From NCBI GenBank assembly GCA_002869605.1, contig PKUI01000011.1, positions 1 to 16,023 on the forward strand: DNA of 16,023 nt, written 5' to 3'. The stretch is from Desulfuromonas sp. (lineage in GTDB: Bacteria; Desulfobacterota; Desulfuromonadia; Desulfuromonadales; SZUA-401). The stretch's first letter is position 1; every line of letters begins with the position of its first letter. Under the pieces are notes generated by a model. That model was given only the letters and a program-made list of their open reading frames with translations. It was not told where the DNA came from and searched no databases. A program made the position numbers and the translations under genes. Below are positions 6,113-13,883 of the stretch, piece after piece.

Positions 6113-7018
6113 ATGCGCGTTTTTGTAACCGGGGGCACCGGATTTGTAGGCCACGAACTACTGCGCCAGCTAACCGGTTCCGGGCACGGTGCCCGGGTGT
6201 TGGTTCGCGCCGACTCCGGCGACAAGGTGCTGCAGCATCCGCTGGTCGAGAGCGTTTGTGGCGACGTGACCGAACCCAATTCTCTCGAAGGCCTTTTGAA
6301 AGATTGCGAGGCCGTCATTCACCTGGTCGGCGTCATCCGTGAATTCCCGAGGCGAGACATCACATTTCAGAAGCTGCACGTGGAGGCAACCCGACGTATC
6401 CTGGCGGCTGCCGAAGCGCAGGGCGTCGAGCGCTACCTGCACATGAGCGCCAACGGAACACGTGAGGGAGCTGCCACCAGCTACCACCGCACCAAGTGGC
6501 AGGCCGAAGAGGCGGTGCGAAACTCGTCGCTCAACTGGACCATCTTCAGGCCCTCGCTCATCTACGGTCGCAACGATCAATTTATTAACATGTTGGCTGA
6601 GCAGATCCGCAAATTGCCGGTCGTACCGGTCATCGGCGACGGCCAATATCGCATGTCTCCTGTTGCCGTAGAAGATGTCGCCAAAGGGTTTGTTTCCGCG
6701 CTGGAGGACACGCAGACGGAGGGGGGAACCTTTCATTGTGGAGGACCGCAGGCTGTCAGCTACAACGACCTGCTCGACCAGGTGGCTGACGCTATGGGCA
6801 AGACTCCTCCAGCCAAGCTGCACCACCCGGTATGGCTGATGACACCTTTTATCCGTGCCCTGGAGGGGCTTTCGGCTTTCCCGATTACGCGTGACCAGCT
6901 GACCATGCTGCTTGAAGGGAATGTGTGCGACCCCCGGCACTGGTGCGAAGCCTGCGGGATCGTGCCGAAACCGCTGGTGCAGGGTCTTAAAGAAATGTTC
7001 TCTGGCAAAGTTACCTGA
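6113..7018 (+). CDS. NAD(P)-binding SDR protein, complex I NDUFA9-like (atypical SDR)
   Basis: This 301-residue protein has an N-terminal Rossmann fold with the glycine motif TGGTGFVG (residues 6-13). An SDR-type pair Tyr124/Lys128 (YHRTK) follows the strand HMSANG, and FRPSLIYG occurs downstream. This combination is typical of NDUFA9-like atypical SDRs, which are widespread in bacteria; their substrate is usually unknown and the catalytic serine position is not clearly conserved. No membrane segment or signal peptide is evident. The ATG at 6113 has GGAGG eight bases upstream and is preferred over an earlier in-frame GTG/TTG-type start inside the rtcB remnant. The gene may be cotranscribed with archease, 19 bases after the rtcB remnant. 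Its 3' end overlaps the convergent gspN by 8 bases. A role in isoprenoid/quinone or sugar metabolism is possible but not shown here. Confidence 0.85.
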   Translation: MRVFVTGGTGFVGHELLRQLTGSGHGARVLVRADSGDKVLQHPLVESVCGDVTEPNSLEGLLKDCEAVIHLVGVIREFPRRDITFQKLHVEATRRILAAAEAQGVERYLHMSANGTREGAATSYHRTKWQAEEAVRNSSLNWTIFRPSLIYGRNDQFINMLAEQIRKLPVVPVIGDGQYRMSPVAVEDVAKGFVSALEDTQTEGGTFHCGGPQAVSYNDLLDQVADAMGKTPPAKLHHPVWLMTPFIRALEGLSAFPITRDQLTMLLEGNVCDPRHWCEACGIVPKPLVQGLKEMFSGKVT

Positions 7019-7907
7019 TCGAAGGAGATGAAAGACGACCGCTCAAGCGATAACTGCGCCAGCCGTCGGTATCCGGACCCTGCCCCTTCAGGGTCAGCAG
7101 GTCGCGAAGCATGGGCGGCAGCCCCTTGCCTGCGCGGGCCTTGATGTCCAGGGACAAACGGCTTCTGTCGAGGTCGTTCCCGACTATCAGGCTGCCTGAT
7201 GCCACGGCCTCAAGCACGCCCTGTTCCAGACGAACAGACTCGAGCTGCATGTTGTTGCCCTTGAAGCTCCCGCTTCCCCGGAGCTGCCCGAGACGAAGAC
7301 CCTGCTCGATCCCCAGGCCTTCCAGCCCGGAAAGATTCAGGCCGTTCAACGACAGCGTCCAGCCGAGGCCCTTGACGCTCTCTGCATGACCGGTGGCCGA
7401 AGCGTTCAGTGTCCCGGACAGGCGATAGTCGCCGGACTGGACGGGCAGCGTTTCGAGCTTAACATCTTCGACAGCAAGCTCCATTTCACCGCTACGGGCC
7501 AACCATCCTCGCAACTCTCCACCGTAACCGATGATTTCAACTTCCGCGACGAACCTTCCCCAGAGGAGACTTCTCAGCCTGGGGCTCAGTTCAACGGTTT
7601 CCAACACCAGTGGCATCACCAGCGACGATGAAGAGAGGCGGCAGTCTGCATAGTGCAGCGCAAGTGGAAACGTGATATCCATCTCGGCAGCGCTGAGCAC
7701 CACGCCGGTGTTCTGATAAACAAGCGCAAGCCCTTTGGACAAAAGAGCTCGCTCCGGCAAGGCCGCCCGAAAGCCGAAGATGACAGCACACAGAAACACG
7801 GCCGTCAACACGGCTCCATCACGCCTCTTCGCCCCTTGCTGACGAGACTCCGAACTCATCTTAACCCAGCGAGAGAGCTTTTCCTGCATGTTCCTGAATC
7901 GCTGCAT
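7011..7907 (-). CDS. gspN: Type II secretion system protein GspN
   Basis: This 298-residue protein is the last gene of the T2SS operon. It has a positively charged cytoplasmic N-terminus, a single transmembrane segment (about 31-50), and a long periplasmic part rich in beta-strand-like repeats of alternating hydrophobic residues, the layout of GspN-family proteins. GspN is an accessory inner-membrane component present in only some T2SS and is thought to help the platform or secretin, without a firm mechanism. Its ATG overlaps the gspM stop (TGATG), with GGAG upstream, so translation is coupled. Internal ATGs at codons 7 and 17 are alternative starts. Identification rests largely on position and architecture, since GspN sequences diverge widely. 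No terminator is visible before the convergent SDR gene. Confidence 0.78.
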   Translation of the reverse strand: MQRFRNMQEKLSRWVKMSSESRQQGAKRRDGAVLTAVFLCAVIFGFRAALPERALLSKGLALVYQNTGVVLSAAEMDITFPLALHYADCRLSSSSLVMPLVLETVELSPRLRSLLWGRFVAEVEIIGYGGELRGWLARSGEMELAVEDVKLETLPVQSGDYRLSGTLNASATGHAESVKGLGWTLSLNGLNLSGLEGLGIEQGLRLGQLRGSGSFKGNNMQLESVRLEQGVLEAVASGSLIVGNDLDRSRLSLDIKARAGKGLPPMLRDLLTLKGQGPDTDGWRSYRLSGRLSSPSIR

Positions 7908-8428
7908 CAGCCCTCTCCGCCGCGGAAACGAATCACCTCCAGAGTGGCATCGAAGAGCTCCTGATCATCGAATCGTTTTCGTAGCCTCAGCTGTGAAACC
8001 TGATGTGCCCCCGGAGAAGTTTCCAGCAAATAAAGCCAGCGAACCAGTTCGGCAAGGCGCACACTTTCAACCGCGACCTCCAGACTTTCGAGTAGCGGCC
8101 CATCTGCAGGTGCCACCTGGGGCCGCAAAGAAACCAGGCGATCTCTTATACCGAGACCTGAGGCGGTGTTCTCGATCAAAACGGTCGCCGAAACGGCTCG
8201 CTGGGACATCGCCGGCTGCCGGCTCAGCTGCCCGCGCAGGCTGGCGATCTCCGGCTGGAGCTCCCGCAACCTCGAAATCAGACTTTCGGCCCGTTCAGCC
8301 TTGTCCTCGAGGTCCTGCAACGACGAAAAGTAGGCGGCAAGACCGATAGCGAGCAGCACAACCAGGGCAAAAGCGCCGACCCCTGCCACCAGGTAACGTT
8401 CCCGCTCTGTCCAGGTTCGCCCTCTCAT
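7907..8428 (-). CDS. gspM: Type II secretion system protein GspM
   Basis: This 173-residue protein has a short cytoplasmic head, one transmembrane segment (about 12-33), a coiled-coil-like stretch (LQDLEDKAERAESLISRL), and a periplasmic ferredoxin-like domain, the usual GspM plan and length. GspM pairs with GspL in the inner-membrane assembly platform that links the cytoplasmic ATPase to the pseudopilus. Its start codon overlaps the gspL stop in an ATGA arrangement and its stop overlaps the gspN start. The sequence is poorly conserved in this family, so the call relies on topology and gene order as well as sequence. Confidence 0.88.
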   Translation of the reverse strand: MRGRTWTERERYLVAGVGAFALVVLLAIGLAAYFSSLQDLEDKAERAESLISRLRELQPEIASLRGQLSRQPAMSQRAVSATVLIENTASGLGIRDRLVSLRPQVAPADGPLLESLEVAVESVRLAELVRWLYLLETSPGAHQVSQLRLRKRFDDQELFDATLEVIRFRGGEG

Positions 8429-9795
8429 GATGACCCTCCCAGAACCAGCCGCATCCGGAAAACAACCTGGTCATCACTTCCAAGTTTTGATTCCGCGACA
8501 ACCGCCTGAGACACCCCTGGAATCCGGTTAAAGCTCTCGGCCAGGCGATCGACAGCCTCGAACGAGTCAACTCTCCCTTCCATCCTTATTTCACCACTGG
8601 AGAGGGCCCATTCCTGAAGGTTCACCTCGACCCCATCAGGCAATGCCTGCGACATGGCGCGCAGCAGCCGAAGTGGCGATAAAGCATCCTGCGCCGTACT
8701 TCCGGCCTGCTTGCGTAATTGCTGGAGTTGACTTTCGAGCTGAGGGCCGGGGTCGCGCAGGGTACGAATTTCAGGAAAACTTTGGCGCAGCATCTGCTCC
8801 GCCTGGGCTTCAAGCTGGGCTGTCTCGTGCAGCTGGCGCTGATATCCGCTCCACATGGCGCCAGCTGCGATCAGGATAAAGCCGGCGGCCAGGGCCACGG
8901 TTTTGCGCAATGGTTTACGCAAGCTCTGCCAGCCACCGGTGGGGGAAAATTCACCACGCAGGAAATTGTGACGTTGCTTTCTACGAGAACGAACTCCCTC
9001 CAGGGCAAGCTGTGCAACCCTGCTCTGGTCGGCAGAGCCTGGGCTCTCAAGGCTGATCGTCAGGATCTTTCGCCCGGCCAATTCAAGCGCCCTGCGCACT
9101 TCGGCGGTGCCGCCGAAAAGGCGCATCGGAAGACCTTGCCAACCATCACGACGTTCGAGGGTTTCAGCCTGGTGAAGCAACCATTCCGCTTGCTGCGACG
9201 GCTCCTCTTCGGGGTGAGCCCTGACGGTGCTGGCTGCTATTCTTTGGCCATCAAACAGGGCGAGACCGAGCTCCTGATGCCGCCACCAGGCCCACAGTTG
9301 CGGCTCTTCACGCTCTTCATGGCCACTCGCAAGGCTCCAGGGCAACAAGCCGATCCCGGTCAGCGAAAGCTCTGCCGCCTGGAATTTTCCCAGCTCTTCG
9401 GCAATATGTGCTGCGGGGATAGCCGCCACAATAACCTGGCTTGACTCCTCCTGCCCCGGATATCGGATATAGTCGGTCACCAGGTGCTCACTCGCTTCGG
9501 GGAGACGATATGCAAAATCGGGAGACACAACGGTTGCCAGTTTCCGCTGGCTCTTGAAAGGATAGTTCAGGGAGCGGACATAGGCCTGGCTCGCCGGTAA
9601 AAGCAACTCGACAGCATCAGCGAGCCCGGGCTGCAACTCTTCGCGCAAAGCCCTTAACGTCTCCAGAGGGCCTGCTTCAGGGTCAAACTCGATGGTGCGC
9701 AGTTCGACCAGCTGCGGGCCCTTCTCGGCGAGCGTGCTGACCGCCAGATGGAGAACCTCTGCCTCGATTTCAAACGCTATGAACCTTCGCGCCAT
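8425..9795 (-). CDS. gspL: Type II secretion system protein GspL
   Basis: This 456-residue bitopic protein has a large cytoplasmic actin-like domain (about 1-280), the NFLRGEF motif (277-283) just before the membrane that corresponds to the family's N-L-L-x-G-x-F signature, and one transmembrane helix (about 299-317). A periplasmic coiled coil and ferredoxin-like domain follow. The cytoplasmic domain is expected to bind the N-terminal part of GspE and recruit the ATPase to the membrane, while the periplasmic domain pairs with GspM. The ATG at 9795 lies 15 bases after gspK with only a modest ribosome binding site (GGGAA). The 3' end overlaps gspM by four bases. Confidence 0.93.
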   Translation of the reverse strand: MARRFIAFEIEAEVLHLAVSTLAEKGPQLVELRTIEFDPEAGPLETLRALREELQPGLADAVELLLPASQAYVRSLNYPFKSQRKLATVVSPDFAYRLPEASEHLVTDYIRYPGQEESSQVIVAAIPAAHIAEELGKFQAAELSLTGIGLLPWSLASGHEEREEPQLWAWWRHQELGLALFDGQRIAASTVRAHPEEEPSQQAEWLLHQAETLERRDGWQGLPMRLFGGTAEVRRALELAGRKILTISLESPGSADQSRVAQLALEGVRSRRKQRHNFLRGEFSPTGGWQSLRKPLRKTVALAAGFILIAAGAMWSGYQRQLHETAQLEAQAEQMLRQSFPEIRTLRDPGPQLESQLQQLRKQAGSTAQDALSPLRLLRAMSQALPDGVEVNLQEWALSSGEIRMEGRVDSFEAVDRLAESFNRIPGVSQAVVAESKLGSDDQVVFRMRLVLGGSS

Positions 9796-9810
9796 ACTGT
9801 TTCCCGTCTT

Positions 9811-10746
9811 CTATTCCAGGTGCAGAAAAAAAATCCGACCGCTGGTGCGCTCGACCTCTGCCGAGGCAAACCGAACCGCATCGTTCACAACGCCCCGGCT
9901 GCGGACTCGAAACGTTTCACTCTTAACCTGCAGGTAGGGACGCAACTCGCTGTACCAGCTTTCACTTCCTGAAAAGGCCTGTAGTTGCTCCACCTGGCTC
10001 AAGGGCTGCGCGCGCACCTGGGCTACGATCTCCTTGGCCTCGTTCAGAGTCATGCTGCTGCCCAGCGAGGCCAGCACTGCGGCGCTGACCGTGTTGATGT
10101 TCAGCTTGCTGCTGCCGTGCAGCGTGACATGCGGCTTGAGCCTGTCGACCAGCTCCGACGGGAAGTCTTTGACCTGCCGCAGCTCCGCGAGCGTATCAAG
10201 CGGACCGTTCTTGCTCTTGTAGCCACGCTCCAGGCTTTCATAATAATCAGACTCCGCTCCGTAGGCCAGCGTCTCTTCATCAGGGTCGAGCCAGTCGATA
10301 AGCGCTTCTGTCAGGGCGACCGGATCTTCAAATTCAAGATGCGCAAATAGCCTTTCAAAGCGATCCCGAAAGAACGCATCGGGATTCCCCTGGGCCGTCA
10401 CCAGCCGATTGATATCAAGGCGCCCGCCGAGATCGTGAATCCGTATACTCACCAACCCTTCTTCGAGCGGGTAGTCGGAAAGCCCCTGTGCCCAAAGCTC
10501 GGTAAGCGCATCGTAACCGTTGCGGTCTTCACGTAAAAACATCTGCCCGGCAACAACCCCTCCCCGGGCAATGTACCCGGCGCGCGTGCGATCACGAAAC
10601 GTTTCAGCCATGCGCAGGTCGAGCAATGCGTCGTAGGAAAACTCCAGCACCAAGGCCGACAACAACGCGATGACCAGCAGTACGAACAACAGGGCCATGC
10701 CCCGTTCGCCGTTGCGAGGGCGGCCCTGGTTAGCTCCCGCTACCAC
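9811..10746 (-). CDS. gspK: Type II secretion minor pseudopilin GspK
   Basis: This 311-residue protein is a large minor pseudopilin that caps the tip of the pseudopilus with GspI and GspJ. A short leader ends in GERG before MALLFVLLVIALL, so the prepilin peptidase should cut after Gly16. Position +5 is Phe, not Glu, as is characteristic of GspK. The C-terminal part contains the family's helix-rich region (SKLNINTVSAAVLASL, as in helix-hairpin-helix GspK domains). I chose the GTG at 10746 because GGAG lies eight bases upstream and the leader is then of normal length. The frame extends to 10839, but that would bury about 110 bases in gspJ and put 47 residues before the cleavage site. It overlaps gspJ by 17 bases. 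Confidence 0.92.
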   Translation of the reverse strand: MVAGANQGRPRNGERGMALLFVLLVIALLSALVLEFSYDALLDLRMAETFRDRTRAGYIARGGVVAGQMFLREDRNGYDALTELWAQGLSDYPLEEGLVSIRIHDLGGRLDINRLVTAQGNPDAFFRDRFERLFAHLEFEDPVALTEALIDWLDPDEETLAYGAESDYYESLERGYKSKNGPLDTLAELRQVKDFPSELVDRLKPHVTLHGSSKLNINTVSAAVLASLGSSMTLNEAKEIVAQVRAQPLSQVEQLQAFSGSESWYSELRPYLQVKSETFRVRSRGVVNDAVRFASAEVERTSGRIFFLHLE

Positions 10747-11341
10747 TGCTAATCTCCATGATGGTACGAAACGGTACCGCTGTTGTTTCTCCCTGTTTGA
10801 CAAAAAACGAGACCTCGAGAAGCCGCGGAAGCCCTTCATGCTGCCGGGCGTCCCACTGGCTCGTCCAGCGTTCTCCGTCGTAACAACGCACTTCTACCGA
10901 GTCGAGATGTTTCGCCAGGCTCTGCGGCTCTGGGCTCACCCCCTGTTTCTGAAGTGGCACTTCAGAGCGCAACAACTCTATACCATCACCAGCGTCAGCC
11001 CGCCGCCACTCGTAACGCAGCAAGGCTGCTCCCCCGATACGCCCATCGAGATCGGGGGAAGCGGCAAAGGAAGAGAACTCCAAAACCTGCTCAGCACCGG
11101 TGCTTAAGCTAAAGCGGGCATAAGGGTGCCCCTGCCTGTACAGGGTACTGCCGAGTTCCCGCTCGAGACGATCAAAAAAAACCCGGCTACGATGAAACAG
11201 CTGGCTTTCGGTCCGACTCGTTTCCCGTAAAGTGCTGGCATTGAGAAACACGCCCTGCACCATCAGCAGGACAACGGCCGCAATCGTCAGTGCCACCAGC
11301 AGTTCGATCAGCGTCATTCCGGACGGGCAGCTCATTTTCAT
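10730..11341 (-). CDS. gspJ: Type II secretion minor pseudopilin GspJ
   Basis: This 203-residue protein has a very short leader ending SCPSG, then MTLIELLVALTIAAVVLL, the prepilin N-terminal helix with Glu at +5 after cleavage at Gly8. The length and the T2SS position between gspI and gspK match GspJ, which forms the tip complex with GspI and GspK. The start overlaps the gspI stop by four bases (ATGA). A second ATG two codons downstream is an equally plausible start and would shorten the leader to six residues. Confidence 0.93.
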   Translation of the reverse strand: MKMSCPSGMTLIELLVALTIAAVVLLMVQGVFLNASTLRETSRTESQLFHRSRVFFDRLERELGSTLYRQGHPYARFSLSTGAEQVLEFSSFAASPDLDGRIGGAALLRYEWRRADAGDGIELLRSEVPLQKQGVSPEPQSLAKHLDSVEVRCYDGERWTSQWDARQHEGLPRLLEVSFFVKQGETTAVPFRTIMEISSGSGS

Positions 11342-11724
11342 GGCGACGCTCCCGGCTCAAGCATGAATGACGCCAGGGTCACCCCGGCAGTCTCCTTTTC
11401 CGCATCCCAGGAAACGGTCACCTGCACCTTGGAAACCCCCGGCAGGGGGGTCTCTTCCCGCTCGATACGCCAGCTGTAATCGGGGAAAGGTGCATCAAAA
11501 ACGCCCTGCTGCGGTTGTTGCGGCACATCTTTGCGAACAATGCGCTCGTTCATCAGTTCCCGGGCCAGCAGGGTGGCTTGCGTCAGTCGCTGTACCTCGC
11601 CATGCATCAACAGGGACCGGTTTTGCAAAGCGAGCAGAGCCACCATGGCAATCCCGACCACCGCCAGAGCCACCATGACTTCAAGCAGTGAAAAGCCGTG
11701 TTCAGAAGGAGCGGTCTTCTTCAT
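11338..11724 (-). CDS. gspI: Type II secretion minor pseudopilin GspI
   Basis: This 128-residue protein has the leader MKKTAPSEHG followed by FSLLEVMVALAVVGIAMVAL: cleavage after Gly10 leaves Phe +1 and Glu +5. The short globular part fits GspI, the first of the tip pseudopilins. I prefer the ATG at 11724, which gives a normal leader and overlaps gspH by 23 bases; an ATG at 11754 would add ten residues without improving the signal. The ribosome binding site is weak at either start, so coupling to gspH translation is likely. Confidence 0.92.
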   Translation of the reverse strand: MKKTAPSEHGFSLLEVMVALAVVGIAMVALLALQNRSLLMHGEVQRLTQATLLARELMNERIVRKDVPQQPQQGVFDAPFPDYSWRIEREETPLPGVSKVQVTVSWDAEKETAGVTLASFMLEPGASP

Positions 11725-12220
11725 AAATTTCAGCCATACCGGCCAGTGAAGCAATCTGCAAGGTCATGACCTCTCCATCGTCCGCTCTTAAATGGATGGT
11801 GCTCTCATCCATCCAGCCGACGGGATAGGCGCGTAGTTTGACCTCACCGCTGCGTGCGGTACCCTTCCCCCGGACAGCAACATCGCGAAAAACAACACCC
11901 CTGTCGAGTTCGCGAGGCTCTCCGACAGACTGCTCTTCGAAATAATCGCCTTTATCAACCAGCCGATGCACGGCATAACGCCCTTCTTCGAGCCACAAAA
12001 CCAGCAGGTGTGTTTCTCCGCTCAGGGCCGCTTCGTTGTACAGAGCCTTGATGGTCATGGCCAGCTGCTGTCCGCTGTGGCGCAGTCGGGCCTCCCCAAA
12101 CCCCGCAAGTCGGGGCAGCACCAGGGTCGCCACCACCCCGAGAATCACCAGCACAACCGCCAGCTCGACCAGGGTGAAACCGTTTGCTCTATTCGATGTT
12201 CCAGTTGCCGATATCGGCAT
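11702..12220 (-). CDS. gspH: Type II secretion minor pseudopilin GspH
   Basis: This 172-residue protein has a 14-residue leader ending NRANG, followed by FTLVELAVVLVILGVVATLVLP, with Glu at +5. A GspH-type globular domain follows (LYNEAALSGETHLLVLWLEEGRY). GspH joins the major pseudopilus to the tip complex. The ATG at 12220 has GGAGAAGG upstream and overlaps the end of gspG by 32 bases. The frame remains open further upstream to 12352, but that would place over 50 residues before the cleavage site, so it was not used. Confidence 0.93.
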   Translation of the reverse strand: MPISATGTSNRANGFTLVELAVVLVILGVVATLVLPRLAGFGEARLRHSGQQLAMTIKALYNEAALSGETHLLVLWLEEGRYAVHRLVDKGDYFEEQSVGEPRELDRGVVFRDVAVRGKGTARSGEVKLRAYPVGWMDESTIHLRADDGEVMTLQIASLAGMAEIYEEDRSF

Positions 12221-12638
12221 TGTCGCCTTCTCCCCCCGACTCCCCGTCCGGGCCAAAGGAGTAGAGATCGAAATCACCATGCACGCCGGGAGCAATATAG
12301 ATATAGGTGTTACCCCACGGGTCCTTAGGCACCTTGGGGAGATAACCGCCATCCGCGTAGCGTGTCGGGATCCTTCCCGTGGTCGACTTCTTCACCAGGG
12401 CCTCAAGCCCCTGGTCGTTCGAAGGGTAGAACCCGTTGTGAACCTTGAACATGCCAAGCGCCTGCTCGATACTGCGAATCTGGGTCTTGGTCTGAGTGAT
12501 ACGCGCCTCTTCGGTCTGTCCGATGAACCTGGGCATGACGATAGCAGCCAGGATACCGAGAATCACCACGACCACCATGATCTCGATCAGGGTAAAACCT
12601 CGTTCATCACGCAGCAGGGGGCGATGTTTAAAGCACAT
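12189..12638 (-). CDS. gspG: Type II secretion major pseudopilin GspG
   Basis: This 149-residue major pseudopilin has a leader ending DERG (cleavage after Gly14), then FTLIEIMVVVVILGILAAIV with Glu at +5. Family features downstream include NGFYPSNDQGLEAL, DPWGN, and the C-terminal calcium-binding loop (about 127-146) with FGPDGESGGEG and DIGNW. The protein polymerises into the periplasmic pseudopilus that pushes folded substrates through the secretin. TAGGAG lies 7 bases before the ATG, the clearest ribosome binding site in the T2SS run, in keeping with a need for high output. Confidence 0.97.
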   Translation of the reverse strand: MCFKHRPLLRDERGFTLIEIMVVVVILGILAAIVMPRFIGQTEEARITQTKTQIRSIEQALGMFKVHNGFYPSNDQGLEALVKKSTTGRIPTRYADGGYLPKVPKDPWGNTYIYIAPGVHGDFDLYSFGPDGESGGEGDNADIGNWNIE

Positions 12639-12663
12639 GGTAAAACTCCTAAATATCTTTTAT

Positions 12664-13881
12664 TCAGCCGAGCCCTTGGCTGGTCTGGAAAATCGGAAGC
12701 AACACCGCTAGAACCACGAACCCGATCAAACCACCCATGATCAGTATCAGCAGTGGTTCTACCAGGGCCAGCATTGCCGCCAAGGCCGTTTCAAGCTGAT
12801 GCTCAAGGGTTTGGGCAACACGCTGCAGCATTCCCGGGAGCTCGCCGGTTCGTTCACCGACCTCGACCATACGTCGCACCAGCGGTGGAAAAACATTTTC
12901 CCGCGCCAGGCTGCTGGCCAGACCTTCACCCTCGCGGACGCTTTTGACCGCATCGGCCATAATCCCCGCAAAAACCCGATTCTCTGTCAGGTCACGCACC
13001 ACTTCGAGCGCAGCCAGTAGCGGCATTCCGCCCTGGAGAAGCGTTGACAGGGTCCGCGCCCAGCGCGCTGCCTCGACCTGACGCAGAAGTCGCCCGACCA
13101 GAGGCAGCTTCAGCAGGTTGCGGTCCCTGCGCATCCGGCCTGTCTCCGTGGACAGGTAGCGTCGTGCGGCCATCACCCCCAACGCGAGCAGCACAAGCAA
13201 CAGCCACCACCAGTCACTCAGAAAGCTGCTGATCCGAATCAGGATCAAGCTCGGTAGCGGCAGCTGCTGGCCCAGCTCGAGCAGCATGCGCGTCACCTTG
13301 GTGACAACGCTGACCATCAGGAACGCCAGCACCCCGCCACCAACCAGCACCATCAGCACCGGGTAGGCCAGGGCGGCACGCAGCTGAGAATGCAAACGGG
13401 CCTGCTTCTCCTGAAATTCGGCCAGCTGTTCGAGTACCCAGGCCAGGCGGCCGCTGCGCTCACCGATTTCGACCGTATCGCACAACAGGCGCCCGAAGAT
13501 TTCGGGATAGCCACGCAATGCCGTGGCCAGACCCTCACCCTCCACCACTGCGGAACGAACCTCCTGCAACACGCGGCTCAGGCGCGACTGCTCCTGCTGC
13601 TCGGAAACCGCCGCCAGGGCTTCTGCCAATGGCAGGCCAGCCTGCAACAAGGTCGCCAGCTGACGCGTAACAGCGGCCAGCTCTTCCTGGCTGATACGTT
13701 GCTGCCTGAAGCGCAGAACATCGAACCGGCGATGCTGTCCTTCTCGCACTGAGCGAACCCTGGAAGGGAAGACTCCTTCCCGGCGTAACTGCTCGAAGGC
13801 TGCTCTGCGGCCTGACGCCTCAATGGTTCCATTCCGCTTACGCCCCCGGGGATCAAAAGCCACATACTCGAACAACGGCAC
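12664..13881 (-). CDS. gspF: Type II secretion inner-membrane platform protein GspF
   Basis: This 405-residue polytopic protein has two copies of the T2SSF domain (about 72-195 and 275-397). Each begins with a TRQLATLLQAGLPL- or ARTLSTLLQGGMPL-type motif and contains an EIGERSG or EVGERTG motif. Three transmembrane segments are visible (about 172-195, 222-240, 371-398). GspF is the central membrane protein through which GspE drives pseudopilus assembly. The start is a GTG at 13881, two bases after the gspE stop, with GAGGAGG inside the gspE end as ribosome binding site. The N-terminus MPLFEYVAFD fits the family, which supports this start. Confidence 0.97.
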   Translation of the reverse strand: MPLFEYVAFDPRGRKRNGTIEASGRRAAFEQLRREGVFPSRVRSVREGQHRRFDVLRFRQQRISQEELAAVTRQLATLLQAGLPLAEALAAVSEQQEQSRLSRVLQEVRSAVVEGEGLATALRGYPEIFGRLLCDTVEIGERSGRLAWVLEQLAEFQEKQARLHSQLRAALAYPVLMVLVGGGVLAFLMVSVVTKVTRMLLELGQQLPLPSLILIRISSFLSDWWWLLLVLLALGVMAARRYLSTETGRMRRDRNLLKLPLVGRLLRQVEAARWARTLSTLLQGGMPLLAALEVVRDLTENRVFAGIMADAVKSVREGEGLASSLARENVFPPLVRRMVEVGERTGELPGMLQRVAQTLEHQLETALAAMLALVEPLLILIMGGLIGFVVLAVLLPIFQTSQGLG

Positions 13882-13883
13882 GC

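Noticed and set aside
6170..6940. A 256-codon minus-strand frame inside the SDR gene
   Set aside because: The plus strand has a complete Rossmann protein with a good ribosome site. The antisense product shows no family features.
10747..10839. Longer gspK start inside gspJ
   Set aside because: It would give a 47-residue leader before the prepilin cleavage site and a long overlap. The GTG at 10746 with GGAG upstream gives a normal leader.
12036..12740. A 234-codon plus-strand frame across gspG and gspH
   Set aside because: It is antisense to two clear pseudopilins and resembles no protein family.
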